Positions 1-7,769 of a DNA stretch of 64,000 bases are shown one piece after another. This stretch comes from Bacillota bacterium (GTDB taxonomy: Bacteria; Bacillota; Clostridia; Christensenellales; UMGS416). The notes under the pieces were generated by a model, which searched no databases, was not told where the DNA came from, and saw nothing but the letters and a program-made list of their open reading frames with translations. The stretch covers positions 1-64,000 of the forward strand of contig JAEWRW010000014.1 of assembly GCA_023398815.1 (NCBI GenBank), read 5' to 3'. Position 1 is the stretch's first letter, and each line of letters opens with the position of its first letter. Position numbers and translations under genes: made by a program.

Positions 1-116
1 TCATCACAGCGGTGTTCTTCGCCCTGGAGATGCGCCAGCTGGCACGCCGGCACGAGGAGCGTGCACGCTTGCCGGAGGAGCCCAACCAGGAACCCGACCC
101 CGATGCCGTCAGCTGA
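1..116 (+). CDS. C-terminal end of an unidentified protein (partial)
   Basis: Reading from base 3, 37 codons run to a TGA at 114-116. The first residues are hydrophobic (ITAVFFALEM) and are followed by a highly charged Arg/Glu stretch and a Pro/Asp tail. This resembles the cytoplasmic end of a membrane protein after its last membrane segment. The start lies outside the window. Too little is present to name a family. Confidence 0.5.
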   Translation, partial: ITAVFFALEMRQLARRHEERARLPEEPNQEPDPDAVS

Positions 117-119
117 CGG

Positions 120-147
120 TTGAGTTAGCCCCGGTTTGATGTATAAT
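120..147 (+). promoter_or_regulatory. Probable sigma-A promoter for the S41 peptidase gene
   Basis: A consensus -10 TATAAT (142-147) lies 16 bp downstream of a weaker -35 TTGAGT (120-125). Transcription would begin about 25 bases before the ATG at 180. Confidence 0.6.
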
Positions 148-179
148 ACAGACAGCACGAAACAGGAGCGTATATCCTT

Positions 180-1430
180 ATGGTAAAGAAAAGTTCTGCC
201 ATACTGGCCTGCGTCATCGTGGGCCTGTGCGCGGTGTTTGTCACAGGGTCGCTGATGCTGGGTGGGTTTGTCATCTATCGCGCCCAGTCCGGCCAGTGGA
301 ACCACTCCACCCAGGTGCCCTCCGCCACCGGCGAGACGGCTGCCGCCGACCAACTCGATTACAGCCGCCTGGATGAAATCCGTGATGTACTGCACCAGCA
401 GGCATTGAACGACCCTGCCGACGAGGACCTGGTGAACGGAGCGGCCAAGGGCATGGTGGCGGGTACCGGCGACGTCTACGCCCAGTACTTTACCGCCGAC
501 GAGTACAAGGAATTCAACAGCGACGAGGCCGGCGAATACGTGGGCATCGGCGCTTCGGTCAATGTGGGCAGCGAGGACAACCTCATCACCATCGTCAACG
601 TCTACAAAGGTTCCCCCGCCGAGAAGGGCGGCCTGCAGACAGGTGACAAGCTGTTGGCGGTGGACGGCACCGACGTGACCACGATGACCGTGGACGACGC
701 CGTCAAGCTCGTCAAGGGCGAGGCCGGCACCCAGGTGAAGCTCACGATCCAGCGCCAGAGCGAAACCAAGGAGCTGACGCTGACCCGCGCCCAGGTGACG
801 GTGGACCGCACCGAGTGGAAGATGCTCGATAATAAGATGGGGTACATCAAGATCATCGAATTCAACGGCAACGCCGCCACACTCTTTGAGAAGGCCGTCA
901 ATGAGCTGAAGGATCAGGGGGCCAAGGGCTTTGTGCTCGACCTGCGCAACAACCCCGGCGGCAGCTACGACATCGTGGTGAGCATCGCCGATCAGCTTTT
1001 CCCCGCCGGCCCCATCATCACGCTGGAGGATAAGAACGGCAACAAGACCAACATCGCGACCTCCGGCGCGAGCTATCTCAATATGCCCATGGTGGTGCTG
1101 GTCAACGAGAACAGCGCCTCTGCCTCCGAGCTCTTGAGCGGCGGCATCCAGGACTACAAGGTGGGCACGCTGGTGGGCACCACGACCTACGGCAAGGGTG
1201 TGGCGCAGGATTTCTACCAGTTCCCTGATGGGTCGGCGCTCAAGTACACCTCCAGCCGGTATCTCACTGGCGGCGGCCGCTGCCCGCAGGACGTGGGCAT
1301 CACTCCGGACATTCAGGTGGAGCTCAATGAGGCCGTGCAGAAGGACGCGACGCTGCTGTGCACCGACCAGGACAACCAGTACACCACGGCCATCGCGGAG
1401 CTCAAAAAGCTGTTGGACGCTGCAAAATAG
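180..1430 (+). CDS. S41 family carboxy-terminal processing peptidase (CtpA type)
   Basis: This is a 416-residue secreted or membrane-anchored serine protease of the tail-specific protease family. It cleaves C-terminal regions of exported proteins outside the membrane. A hydrophobic signal anchor spans about residues 7-33, a PDZ domain about 118-205, and the S41 catalytic domain about 215-390. The SASASE box places the probable nucleophile at Ser314, and the general base Lys339 lies in TYGKG, 25 residues later as is usual in this family. The ATG at 180 is preceded by AGGAGCG. The length is normal. In spore formers such proteases can take part in sporulation signalling, but nothing nearby fixes the substrate. 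Confidence 0.92.
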   Translation: MVKKSSAILACVIVGLCAVFVTGSLMLGGFVIYRAQSGQWNHSTQVPSATGETAAADQLDYSRLDEIRDVLHQQALNDPADEDLVNGAAKGMVAGTGDVYAQYFTADEYKEFNSDEAGEYVGIGASVNVGSEDNLITIVNVYKGSPAEKGGLQTGDKLLAVDGTDVTTMTVDDAVKLVKGEAGTQVKLTIQRQSETKELTLTRAQVTVDRTEWKMLDNKMGYIKIIEFNGNAATLFEKAVNELKDQGAKGFVLDLRNNPGGSYDIVVSIADQLFPAGPIITLEDKNGNKTNIATSGASYLNMPMVVLVNENSASASELLSGGIQDYKVGTLVGTTTYGKGVAQDFYQFPDGSALKYTSSRYLTGGGRCPQDVGITPDIQVELNEAVQKDATLLCTDQDNQYTTAIAELKKLLDAAK

Positions 1431-1476
1431 CGCTGCGTTTTCGCCTTTGTCGCGCAGCGGCAAAGGCGAGAAGGAG

Positions 1477-1705
1477 AGCTCGTCAATATGGTCGTTTGCC
1501 GCCCGCCGCGCATGTCGCCGGGCGGCTTTCGTTTTGCGTGGGTCATGCAGGGCTTTATAGGGGACACCACGCCAGCGGGAGGGACTCAGTGCCACAGGCA
1601 GACTCTTTCGGGCCGCTGCGGGATCAACCCGCGACGCGGCTGCCAGTAGAGGGTTCTTGTCCCGTTTCACGCCACGTCAGAGATCCAAGGGGATGCCCCT
1701 TGGGT
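1477..1705 (+). repeat. Copy D (diverged) of the dispersed structured repeat
   Basis: This stretch follows the S41 peptidase gene. A hairpin at 1498-1526 pairs GCCGCCCG with CGGGCGGC around the loop CCGCGCATGTCGC (1506-1518), which differs at one base from the loop of copies A, B and C. Next come a TCATGC strand (1543-1548), a hairpin with loop ATCAA (1623-1627) and a final hairpin CCAAGGGG/CCCCTTGG (1685-1703). The stems have no sequence identity with the other copies, but the loops and their order are kept. It contains no convincing reading frame. Confidence 0.55.
1498..1535 (+). terminator. GC-rich hairpin with T-rich tail after the S41 peptidase gene
   Basis: An 8-bp perfect stem (1498-1505 with 1519-1526) is followed by TTTCGTTTT. 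It could end transcription of the peptidase gene. The same hairpin is the first stem-loop of repeat copy D, so its role may be structural and not terminating. Confidence 0.5.
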
Positions 1706-1770
1706 GCCTCCCTTCACATTTCCACTCGCGACGGTCGCCAATGTGACTGCCGCGAACGCACACCCGGGGC

Positions 1771-1799
1771 TTGTACCGCCCCTCCTCGTCGGCTACAAT
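1771..1799 (+). promoter_or_regulatory. Sigma-A promoter for the PHP phosphoesterase gene
   Basis: TTGTAC (1771-1776) and TACAAT (1794-1799) are separated by 17 bp. The predicted transcript begins about 10 bases before the Shine-Dalgarno AAGGAGG at 1817-1823. Confidence 0.7.
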
Positions 1800-1831
1800 G
1801 GGTGCGAATGGGATACAAGGAGGAACCGCCT

Positions 1832-3091
1832 GTGCACGACCTCAACGCCCTCACGCCGCAAGCGCGGCTCGTGGCCCTGCAGGCCCTGGCTGGGGAGGAG
1901 TTCCCGCCGGTCACCGCCTGTCAGGTCAACAATCACATCCACACGACCTATTCGTTTTCGCCCTATTCGCCCACCCGCGCCGTGTGGGAGGCCAAGCGCA
2001 ACGGCCTGGCGACGGCGGGCATCATGGACCACGACAGTATGGCCGGGGCGGAGGAGTTCTTGGCTGCTGGTGCGATTCTCGCCATGCCGGTCACCTGCGG
2101 CATTGAGTGCCGGGTGAGCTTCCGCAACACCCACTACGGCACACGGCGCGTCAATAACCCTGACCAGGATGGAGTGGTGTACCTGTCGCTGCACGGGGTG
2201 CCTCGGCGGTCCTTCGGGGCGGTGCAGGCGTTCTTCGCGCCCTATCGCGAGGCCCGCAACCGCCGCAACCGCCGCATGGTGGCCAACTGCAACGAACTGC
2301 TGGGGCCCCACGGCGTGACGATTGACTTTGACCGGGACGTGCTGCCCCTGAGCCAGTGGGACGAGGGCGGGTCGGTGACCGAGCGGCACCTTGCGCTGGC
2401 GCTGGCCAATCGCATCCTCGCTGTCTGTGGTGCTGGGCAGCCGCTTCTTGCCTTCCTGCGAGGGCCCATGGGCATGTCCCTCTCCCCCAAGGCGGAGGGG
2501 CAGCTGCTGGACGTCGCCAACCCCCACCGGGCCTATGACATCCTGGGGCTCATCAAGGGCCACTATGTGCCGCGCTTCTATGTGCCTGCCGGGGAGGAGT
2601 GCCCCGACGTGCGCGACCTGCTGGCACTGGGGCGGCAAAGCGGTGCCATCGTGACCTACCCCTACCTGGGCGACGTAGGCGACAGCGTGACCGGCGACAA
2701 GCGCGCCCAGCGGTTCGAGGACGACATTCTGGAGGAGCTGCTGGACTACTTGAAGGAGTTGGGGGTGCAGGCCGTCACCTACATGCCCACCCGCAACACC
2801 CCGGCCCAGCTTGCCCGCCTGCGGGGTCTTTGCCGGCAGATGGGCTTCTTTGAGGTCAGCGGCGAGGACATCAACTCCCCCCGGCAGAGCTTCCTGTGCC
2901 AGGCGCTGCAGGAGCCGACGTTTGCCAACCTCATCGACGCTGCCTGGGCCCTCATCGGCCACGAGCGCGCCAGCGACGAGAACCCCGAGGATGGCATGTT
3001 CAGCGACCGCACCATCGCCCGCCTGCCGGGTATGGAGGAGCGTGTGCACGCCTTCGCCCGGGAGGGACGGCGCCGGTACGGGGCGGAATGA
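1832..3091 (+). CDS. PHP-domain metal-dependent phosphoesterase
   Basis: This 419-residue cytoplasmic protein has an N-terminal PHP domain, a trinuclear metal phosphoesterase fold. The metal-binding motif HIHT includes His35 and His37, and a second motif, MDHDS, follows about 35 residues later. The substrate cannot be read from the sequence; relatives act on nucleotides or phosphorylated metabolites. The GTG at 1832 is chosen because it lies 8 bases after a full AAGGAGG and because the conserved part begins shortly after it. Longer frames upstream run through the repeat-like intergenic region and are not credible. The gene is monocistronic with its own promoter. Confidence 0.8.
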   Translation: MHDLNALTPQARLVALQALAGEEFPPVTACQVNNHIHTTYSFSPYSPTRAVWEAKRNGLATAGIMDHDSMAGAEEFLAAGAILAMPVTCGIECRVSFRNTHYGTRRVNNPDQDGVVYLSLHGVPRRSFGAVQAFFAPYREARNRRNRRMVANCNELLGPHGVTIDFDRDVLPLSQWDEGGSVTERHLALALANRILAVCGAGQPLLAFLRGPMGMSLSPKAEGQLLDVANPHRAYDILGLIKGHYVPRFYVPAGEECPDVRDLLALGRQSGAIVTYPYLGDVGDSVTGDKRAQRFEDDILEELLDYLKELGVQAVTYMPTRNTPAQLARLRGLCRQMGFFEVSGEDINSPRQSFLCQALQEPTFANLIDAAWALIGHERASDENPEDGMFSDRTIARLPGMEERVHAFAREGRRRYGAE

Positions 3092-3243
3092 CCGAGGGCA
3101 TGACAACGGCCCGCCCGATGTGTGACTGTCACAGGAACTTCTGGAAGGTGGCAGGTTTTGCCCGCCGCCTTTCTTCGTTCGCGCAGGTATCGCATTTCGA
3201 TGAAAAATATAGCTTGCCGGGCCAGGCCCCGCATCCCTGTATT

Positions 3244-3327
3244 ATGACAGCCATTGAGAAAAAGGAATTGGCCGGTTGTCAGGACTGCGGGTGGTTTGCA
3301 GAATGCGATATGGAGGGATGTAAGTGA
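3244..3327 (+). CDS. Possible 27-residue cysteine-rich peptide
   Basis: An ATG at 3244 opens 27 codons ending in GCQDCGWFAECDMEGCK, with CX2C and CX4C pairs. Its TGA (3325-3327) overlaps the GTG start of the next gene, an arrangement compatible with translational coupling. No Shine-Dalgarno precedes the ATG and the frame is short, so this may be chance. Confidence 0.25.
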   Translation: MTAIEKKELAGCQDCGWFAECDMEGCK

Positions 3328-4414
3328 CCATCAAACCGATGCCAGCTTTCGACACAATCGCACAGCGCATCCTGTATGGGTTGAATTTCATGTATTCCGA
3401 GTTTGTGCCGATCGAATCGGAGAAGGCGGATGAGCAGGGTCAGCAAAAGCTTCATGGGTTGATGGGGCGAATCATTGACAGGCTCTATGAAACCCCGGAA
3501 CTCCTGAACCTCGCCGGCGACGCCGATGAGGCATATGAGTGGCACGCGACAAACAACACGAACCCGGAGCTGGACGGGATATACAAGTCGATCTTCAAGG
3601 GCCTGTTCGATTTCTATAAATTCCTGTACACATCCTTTTTGCGGGGAGAAGCAAACGATCATTGCCTGTCAATCAGCAACGCGGTTTTGAAGGAAAACAA
3701 AGCAAGTTACAAGTCTCAGTATGGAGTTCTGCTCAAAGAGGTCGAGATAAGCGTTGAAAAAGGCGGAACAGGAATAAAGGTCATTGCCGAAAAGGATGTG
3801 ATACAGAGTCTCCGGCTCCTTGCCGAAAAAGTCCCTGTGAACGTGAACCATGGACGCCCTATGCCCTCATGAATTTTGCCGCTTGTTCCTTTACAGGCGA
3901 TTTTGACTTTCTTCTCACAAGGCTTGATGATGTGGCGGGGTTGGACGGGTTGCTCCTCCGCATTCAAAACGACTGCCTAGCAAAGGGTTACGAGAAAACC
4001 ATAAGGTACGGCTTTGGGGCGGCGGGATTTGACTTTGCCATCACACTCCACAACCAGGTCGGTGGCTTTGTCTTTGGCTATAACCCGCGCAAGCACTGGA
4101 AATTCTTCTTCGGCTCAATGAACAGCATCGGCGTCAAGGCCATGCTTGAGGATTTCGACAACCTGGAGGAAAGCCTGCGGAAATACCTGATCGCCGTATG
4201 CAAACCCTGCAACGGTTGCCTTGGCTGCACCAAGGGTGGCAGGAATGCCATTCTCGCCGTCAAAGCAAAATACGACGGAAAGGATTACGCCCTATGCCCC
4301 GATAACTTTTCCCGCCACAACTGGCAGACGATGAACGAAGGGTTGGCGGCGTCATTGTTCCAGTACCATGCCGCGCAGGAGCTTTACGGTTCTGATTGGA
4401 AAAAGAGGGGCTGA
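3324..4414 (+). pseudogene. Uncharacterised protein with CX2CX2CX2C motif, split by a -1 frameshift
   Basis: Two overlapping frames, 3324-3872 (182 codons) and 3869-4414 (181 codons), appear to be the halves of one protein of about 360 residues. At 3846-3852 the sequence reads AACCATGG. One extra C would give Asn-Pro-Trp-Thr-Pro-Tyr-Ala-Leu and join the halves into one frame without a stop. The first half is helical and acidic. The second carries CKPCNGCLGC, a likely metal or cluster site, then a conserved-looking DNFSRHNW segment. The GTG start at 3324 has GGAGGG at 3312. Base composition is lower in GC than in neighbouring genes, which suggests transfer. I recall similar full-length hypothetical proteins in Clostridia but cannot give a function. 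Confidence 0.6.
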
Positions 4415-4585
4415 AAAGGGGGACACACAGGCCAGGTAGCGCAGGAGAAGCGTCCTGCGAAGCTGACATATTCCATATTGCCGGTTCAGCCATCATATAC
4501 AGAAACACTTCTGCTTTTAGGGGTACTTCTCTTTTGGATCAAATCAAGTGGCTCTTCGCGGCCGGGCTGCTTGCCCGTGCCGGAT

Positions 4586-4909
4586 TCACGGGGCGGGCGC
4601 CTCGCCGGTGACGGCCTCCAACAGAAAGACGACCGGGCGCACGCCATCGGTGCAGCACAGCACCTGCTGGTGGTCGTGGTTGTTCCAGGGCGCGTAGCTG
4701 GCCCCGGCGGAGAGCGCATTGACGCCGCGGTAGACATCCACCCAGGCCCAGGGGCAGAATCCCTCGGGCATGGCCGCGCCGCCGGTGTAGAGGAACCGGT
4801 CGCCCACCGCAAGCAGCGGGCAGGGCCCGACATCGGCACCGTCGGTCAGATAGGCCTCGGCCAGTTCCCGGTCGAAGTGTGTCCGCAGCACCGTGATGCT
4901 CACCTGCAT
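4586..4909 (-). CDS. TIGR04076 family protein
   Basis: A 107-residue small cytoplasmic protein. The motifs GPCPLL, PEGFCPWAW, VDVY and CCTDGVRPVVFLLE match the TIGR04076 family of uncharacterised bacterial proteins found often in anaerobes. The conserved cysteines (GPC, FCPWAW, CC) suggest metal or redox binding, which is inference. The ATG at 4909 is preceded by AGGAG. It overlaps the end of the upstream GNAT frame by 10 bases, so the two are probably co-translated. Confidence 0.75.
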   Translation of the reverse strand: MQVSITVLRTHFDRELAEAYLTDGADVGPCPLLAVGDRFLYTGGAAMPEGFCPWAWVDVYRGVNALSAGASYAPWNNHDHQQVLCCTDGVRPVVFLLEAVTGEAPAP

Positions 4910-5435
4910 TGCGCCCACTCCTCCCGCGTCAGAGAGTAGCAAACGTGATCCTGTAGGGTGCCATCGAAGAGCCGGACGGCCTGCCGCAGCGTGCCTTCAT
5001 AGCGGAAGCCGGCTCGCTCGATGACCCGGCGGGAGCGGTCGTTGGTGGGGTAGTGGCACACCGACACGAGGGCGAGCTCCATCTCGCCAAAGGCGAAGCC
5101 CAGCACGGCCGGCACCGCCTCGCCCATGAGACCCGCTCCCCAGTGGGGCCGGGCCAGCACATAGCCCAGCGACCGGCAGCGGTTGTTGCGGCGGAAGGTA
5201 TCCTGGTGCAGGCCGATGGAGCCCACCACTCGGCCGGTGGCGCGCAGTTCCATGGCCCACACGTCATCCTCCCGCAGGAACATGCGCAGGATGTCGCGGC
5301 TCTCCTCCAGGCTGCCATGGGGCCGCCAGCCGGCGGCGGGGCCAACGGCCGGGTCGCGGGCGTAGGCATAGAGGTCGTCGGCGTCCTCGGGCGGAAGGCG
5401 CGCAGCACCATCCTTGGGGTCTCCAGCGTTTTCAT
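4900..5435 (-). pseudogene. GNAT family N-acetyltransferase with a -1 frameshift near its start
   Basis: The start codon at 5435 (after GAGAGGA) opens MKTLETPRMVLRAFRP. The continuation PEDADDLYAYARDPAVGP and the rest of a RimJ/RimL-like acetyltransferase lie in another frame, down to 4900. Adding one base in the GGGCGG run at about 5388-5392 restores a single protein of about 178 residues. The acetyl-CoA region is visible as GYVLARPHWGAGLMGEAV, followed by a C-terminal DHVCYSLTREEW that is usual for RimJ-like enzymes. Such enzymes acetylate N-terminal amines of proteins or small amines. As written the gene is broken. Confidence 0.7.
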
Positions 5436-5467
5436 GGCGTCCTCTCCCATCAGCGGGTATTGCTGGT

Positions 5468-5496
5468 AGTATAGCATACCCGGTGGCATCTGCCAT
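5468..5496 (-). promoter_or_regulatory. Promoter for the GNAT/TIGR04076 pair
   Basis: On the minus strand TATACT (5468-5473) has an extended TGC immediately upstream and an ATGGCA (5491-5496) 17 bp further up, matching the -35 consensus at four of six positions. Confidence 0.55.
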
Positions 5497-5587
5497 CCCG
5501 AGGGATATCCGCCGACACGACAGGAGTGAGTGCTGCCCCCCACCAGTGTACGAGATGCGTGAGGGAACGGGAAGCCCCACAATGGCG

Positions 5588-5614
5588 TCGCCCAGCGGCT
5601 GGGGCGCTGGGCGA
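5588..5614. repeat. 10-bp perfect inverted repeat between convergent/divergent minus-strand genes
   Basis: TCGCCCAGCG (5588-5597) pairs with CGCTGGGCGA (5605-5614) across a 7-base loop. It lies downstream of the DUF4489 gene and could end its transcript, but no T-run follows on either strand. Confidence 0.4.
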
Positions 5615-5676
5615 TGGGGGGAGAATTGGGCCCGTCCGGGGCAAGGCTGACAACACGGCCCCGGATCCATGCGGCT

Positions 5677-6177
5677 TCAGCCGTTGTCCACCGCGAGGGC
5701 GCTCAGCGTGGCGTTTTGGATCGTCAAGCCGGGTGTGACCTCGATGATGGTGTTGGTGGAGAGCTCCACCGCGTAGGTGTAGGTGTCCGGCTCCACGGGG
5801 CTGTCGAAGAACTGGAAGCTGAAGGCCTCGGCTTCCAGTGCGGTGACCAGCGTGGCGAAGGTGTAGGTCGAGCCCACCTTGGCGGCGCCGTCGTTGGTGC
5901 TGCGGTTGATTTGGAAATTGAGCGTGACCAGCACGCCGACCGGCAGGCTGATGATGCCGGTGAACGTCAGCAGCACGCCGGGTCTCTCCATCCCGCGGGT
6001 ATCGATGGGAACGCTCACAATGTTGATGGGGTCAGCCAGCAACGTGGTAAGGATGGGCAGCGGGCCAGCACCGCCGGTGGCCGCGTTCAGGCGAACCTGA
6101 GGGGCTCTGTCCCTTTCAACATTTTCCGATTCACGGTCGTCCCAACGGCAGTTGGAAGAATTGTTGACGACTTTCAT
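5677..6177 (-). CDS. DUF4489-like protein
   Basis: A 166-residue protein with a charged N-terminus followed by a beta-rich domain. The segments VSVPIDTRGMERPGVLLTF, TLNFQINRS, TYTFATLVTALEAEAFSF and TYTYAVEL correspond in order to the DUF4489 domain known from spore-forming Clostridia. Members usually carry several cysteines; this one has a single cysteine near the N-terminus and none in the domain. The ATG at 6177 follows GGTGAG. A role at the spore surface is plausible from the family's distribution but is inference; a possible sigma-K-like promoter upstream points the same way. Confidence 0.6.
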   Translation of the reverse strand: MKVVNNSSNCRWDDRESENVERDRAPQVRLNAATGGAGPLPILTTLLADPINIVSVPIDTRGMERPGVLLTFTGIISLPVGVLVTLNFQINRSTNDGAAKVGSTYTFATLVTALEAEAFSFQFFDSPVEPDTYTYAVELSTNTIIEVTPGLTIQNATLSALAVDNG

Positions 6178-6254
6178 CTATCTCACCCTGTTTTCAGATT
6201 GAAGCGGAAGGGGCGGGAGGATTGATCGCCTCCGCGCCATATCCTCTTCCATGG

Positions 6255-6281
6255 CAGTGTATGAATGCGGCGCGTATTTGT
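6255..6281 (-). promoter_or_regulatory. Possible late-sporulation (sigma-K-like) promoter for the DUF4489 gene
   Basis: On the minus strand, AC (6280-6281) is followed after 16 bases by CATACACTG (6255-6263). The B. subtilis sigma-K pattern is AC-N16-CATANNNTA, so one position differs. No sigma-A promoter is apparent for this gene. Confidence 0.3.
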
Positions 6282-6391
6282 TCCCGTCAATCCGGAAGGC
6301 GATCGACCGTGGCATCCCGTGAGGAATGCCGAACAACACCTTTGTCCAAACAGCCCAAATTGGCACCCAATTTTCTATCCGTGCCGGCACG

Positions 6392-6420
6392 TGGACACCC
6401 CGAACGATTCATTGTATAAT
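6392..6420 (+). promoter_or_regulatory. Sigma-A promoter for the DUF1015-purL gene run
   Basis: TGGACA (6392-6397), a 17-bp spacer and a perfect TATAAT (6415-6420) precede the gene at 6466. Confidence 0.75.
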
Positions 6421-6465
6421 GGGATGAATATTCACGAATTTTAACACAACGGAGTGGATGCGGAA

Positions 6466-7746
6466 GTGCGCACGACCGAGGAGAGGTTCGCGGGGCTGGG
6501 CATAGCGCCGGCCGACCTGCTGGTACCGGCAGAGGGTGTGGACATGGGCCGCTGGCCGGTCATCGCCTGCGATCAATATTCGTCGCAGGCCGATTATTGG
6601 GAGCGGGCCGACGCTTTTGTGGGGGACATGCCCTCCACGTTGCGGCTCATCATTCCGGAGGTATATCTGGAGACGCCCAAGGGCCATGCCCTGCAGGAAC
6701 TGACGGTGCAGACGATGGACGTCTACCGGCGGGAGGGCGTGTTCCGCACCCTGGAGCGGAGTTTCCTCTACCTGGAGCGCACCACGCCTCACGGTCTGCG
6801 CCGGGGGCTGATGGCTGCTTTTGATCTGGAGAAATACGACTATACGCCGGGCAACCGTATGCCTATCCGCGCGACGGAGGGGACGATCGTCAACCGTCTG
6901 CCGCCGCGCATCGCCGTGCGCCGCCGGGCAGCACTCGAGTGCCCCCACATCATGATCCTCATTGACGACCCCATCGACGCCGTGCTGGGGCCGCTCACGG
7001 CTGGCCGTGCGGGGTTGGAGCCGGTCTACGACACCGAGCTCATGCTGGGCGGCGGGCACATCGCCGGTTGGCGCGTGGGCGCTGACCGATGGGAGACGCT
7101 GGCCGCCTCGCTGGAGGGGCTCTGCCCCGAGGGCGGGCTGCGCTTCGCCGTGGGCGACGGCAACCATTCGCTGGCCACGGCCAAGGCGTACTGGGATGAG
7201 ATCAAGGGGACACTCACCGAGGAGGAACGCCAGAAGCACCCGGCCCGCTGGGCGCTGGCCGAGCTGGTCAACGTGCACGACGCGGGGCTGACGTTCCACC
7301 CCATTCACCGGGTGGTGTTCGGGGTGGACGACGCGGCGCTGCTGGCCACCGTACTGTGGGAGATGAACCGCCGCGGCTGGGGTGCGGTGCTGGGCGATGG
7401 CCCGGACGAGAACGCCACCCAGTCGGTGCGGTACGCCTGTGCCGGTGGCGAGGGGTGGATCCACCTGAAGACGCCCACCTGCCCGCTGGCCGTGGGCAGC
7501 CTGCAGGAGGCACTGGAGGCCGTGCTGACCGCCGAGCCCCAGGCCACGGTGGACTACGTCCATGGCGACGAGGCCGCCACCACCCTGGGGTGCCAGCCGG
7601 GCAACCTGGCCTTCCTGCTCACTGGCATGGACAAGGGCGACCTCTTCCCGGCGGTGGAGAAGCTGGGCGTACTGCCCAAGAAGGCTTTCTCCATGGGCGA
7701 GGCCGATGAAAAACGTTTTTACCTCGAATGCAGGGCAATCCGATAG
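6466..7746 (+). CDS. DUF1015 family protein
   Basis: This 426-residue cytoplasmic protein matches the DUF1015 family of unknown function. The signature region DMGRWPVIACDQYSSQ lies near the N-terminus, and FAVGDGNHSLATAKAYW in the middle is the family's strongest motif. The GTG at 6466 is preferred over a GTG at 6454 because the family typically begins about a dozen residues before the LLVPA-like segment and GGAG at 6451 then has usable spacing. It heads a co-directional run with aspartate kinase 23 bases downstream. DUF1015 genes often sit beside amino-acid biosynthesis genes, and a small-molecule kinase-like role has been suggested for related folds, but this is not shown here. Confidence 0.85.
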   Translation: MRTTEERFAGLGIAPADLLVPAEGVDMGRWPVIACDQYSSQADYWERADAFVGDMPSTLRLIIPEVYLETPKGHALQELTVQTMDVYRREGVFRTLERSFLYLERTTPHGLRRGLMAAFDLEKYDYTPGNRMPIRATEGTIVNRLPPRIAVRRRAALECPHIMILIDDPIDAVLGPLTAGRAGLEPVYDTELMLGGGHIAGWRVGADRWETLAASLEGLCPEGGLRFAVGDGNHSLATAKAYWDEIKGTLTEEERQKHPARWALAELVNVHDAGLTFHPIHRVVFGVDDAALLATVLWEMNRRGWGAVLGDGPDENATQSVRYACAGGEGWIHLKTPTCPLAVGSLQEALEAVLTAEPQATVDYVHGDEAATTLGCQPGNLAFLLTGMDKGDLFPAVEKLGVLPKKAFSMGEADEKRFYLECRAIR

Positions 7747-7769
7747 ACGGCTGGAGGACAGGGGACGAA

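Noticed and set aside
1358..1831. Long in-frame extension upstream of the PHP phosphoesterase start
   Set aside because: It crosses a terminator-like hairpin, repeat copy D and the gene's own promoter, and the protein it would encode is low-complexity Arg/Ala/Gly.
1793..3106. 437-codon open frame antisense to the PHP gene, and similar long antisense frames over purL, pepF, ftsH and the acyl-CoA synthetase
   Set aside because: Long antisense frames are expected in GC-rich genes; they show repetitive His/Gly/Val-rich composition and no motifs, while the sense frames carry clear domains.
6178..6390. 70-codon minus-strand frame upstream of the DUF4489 gene
   Set aside because: No ribosome site and no recognisable protein pattern; it overlaps the candidate sporulation promoter.
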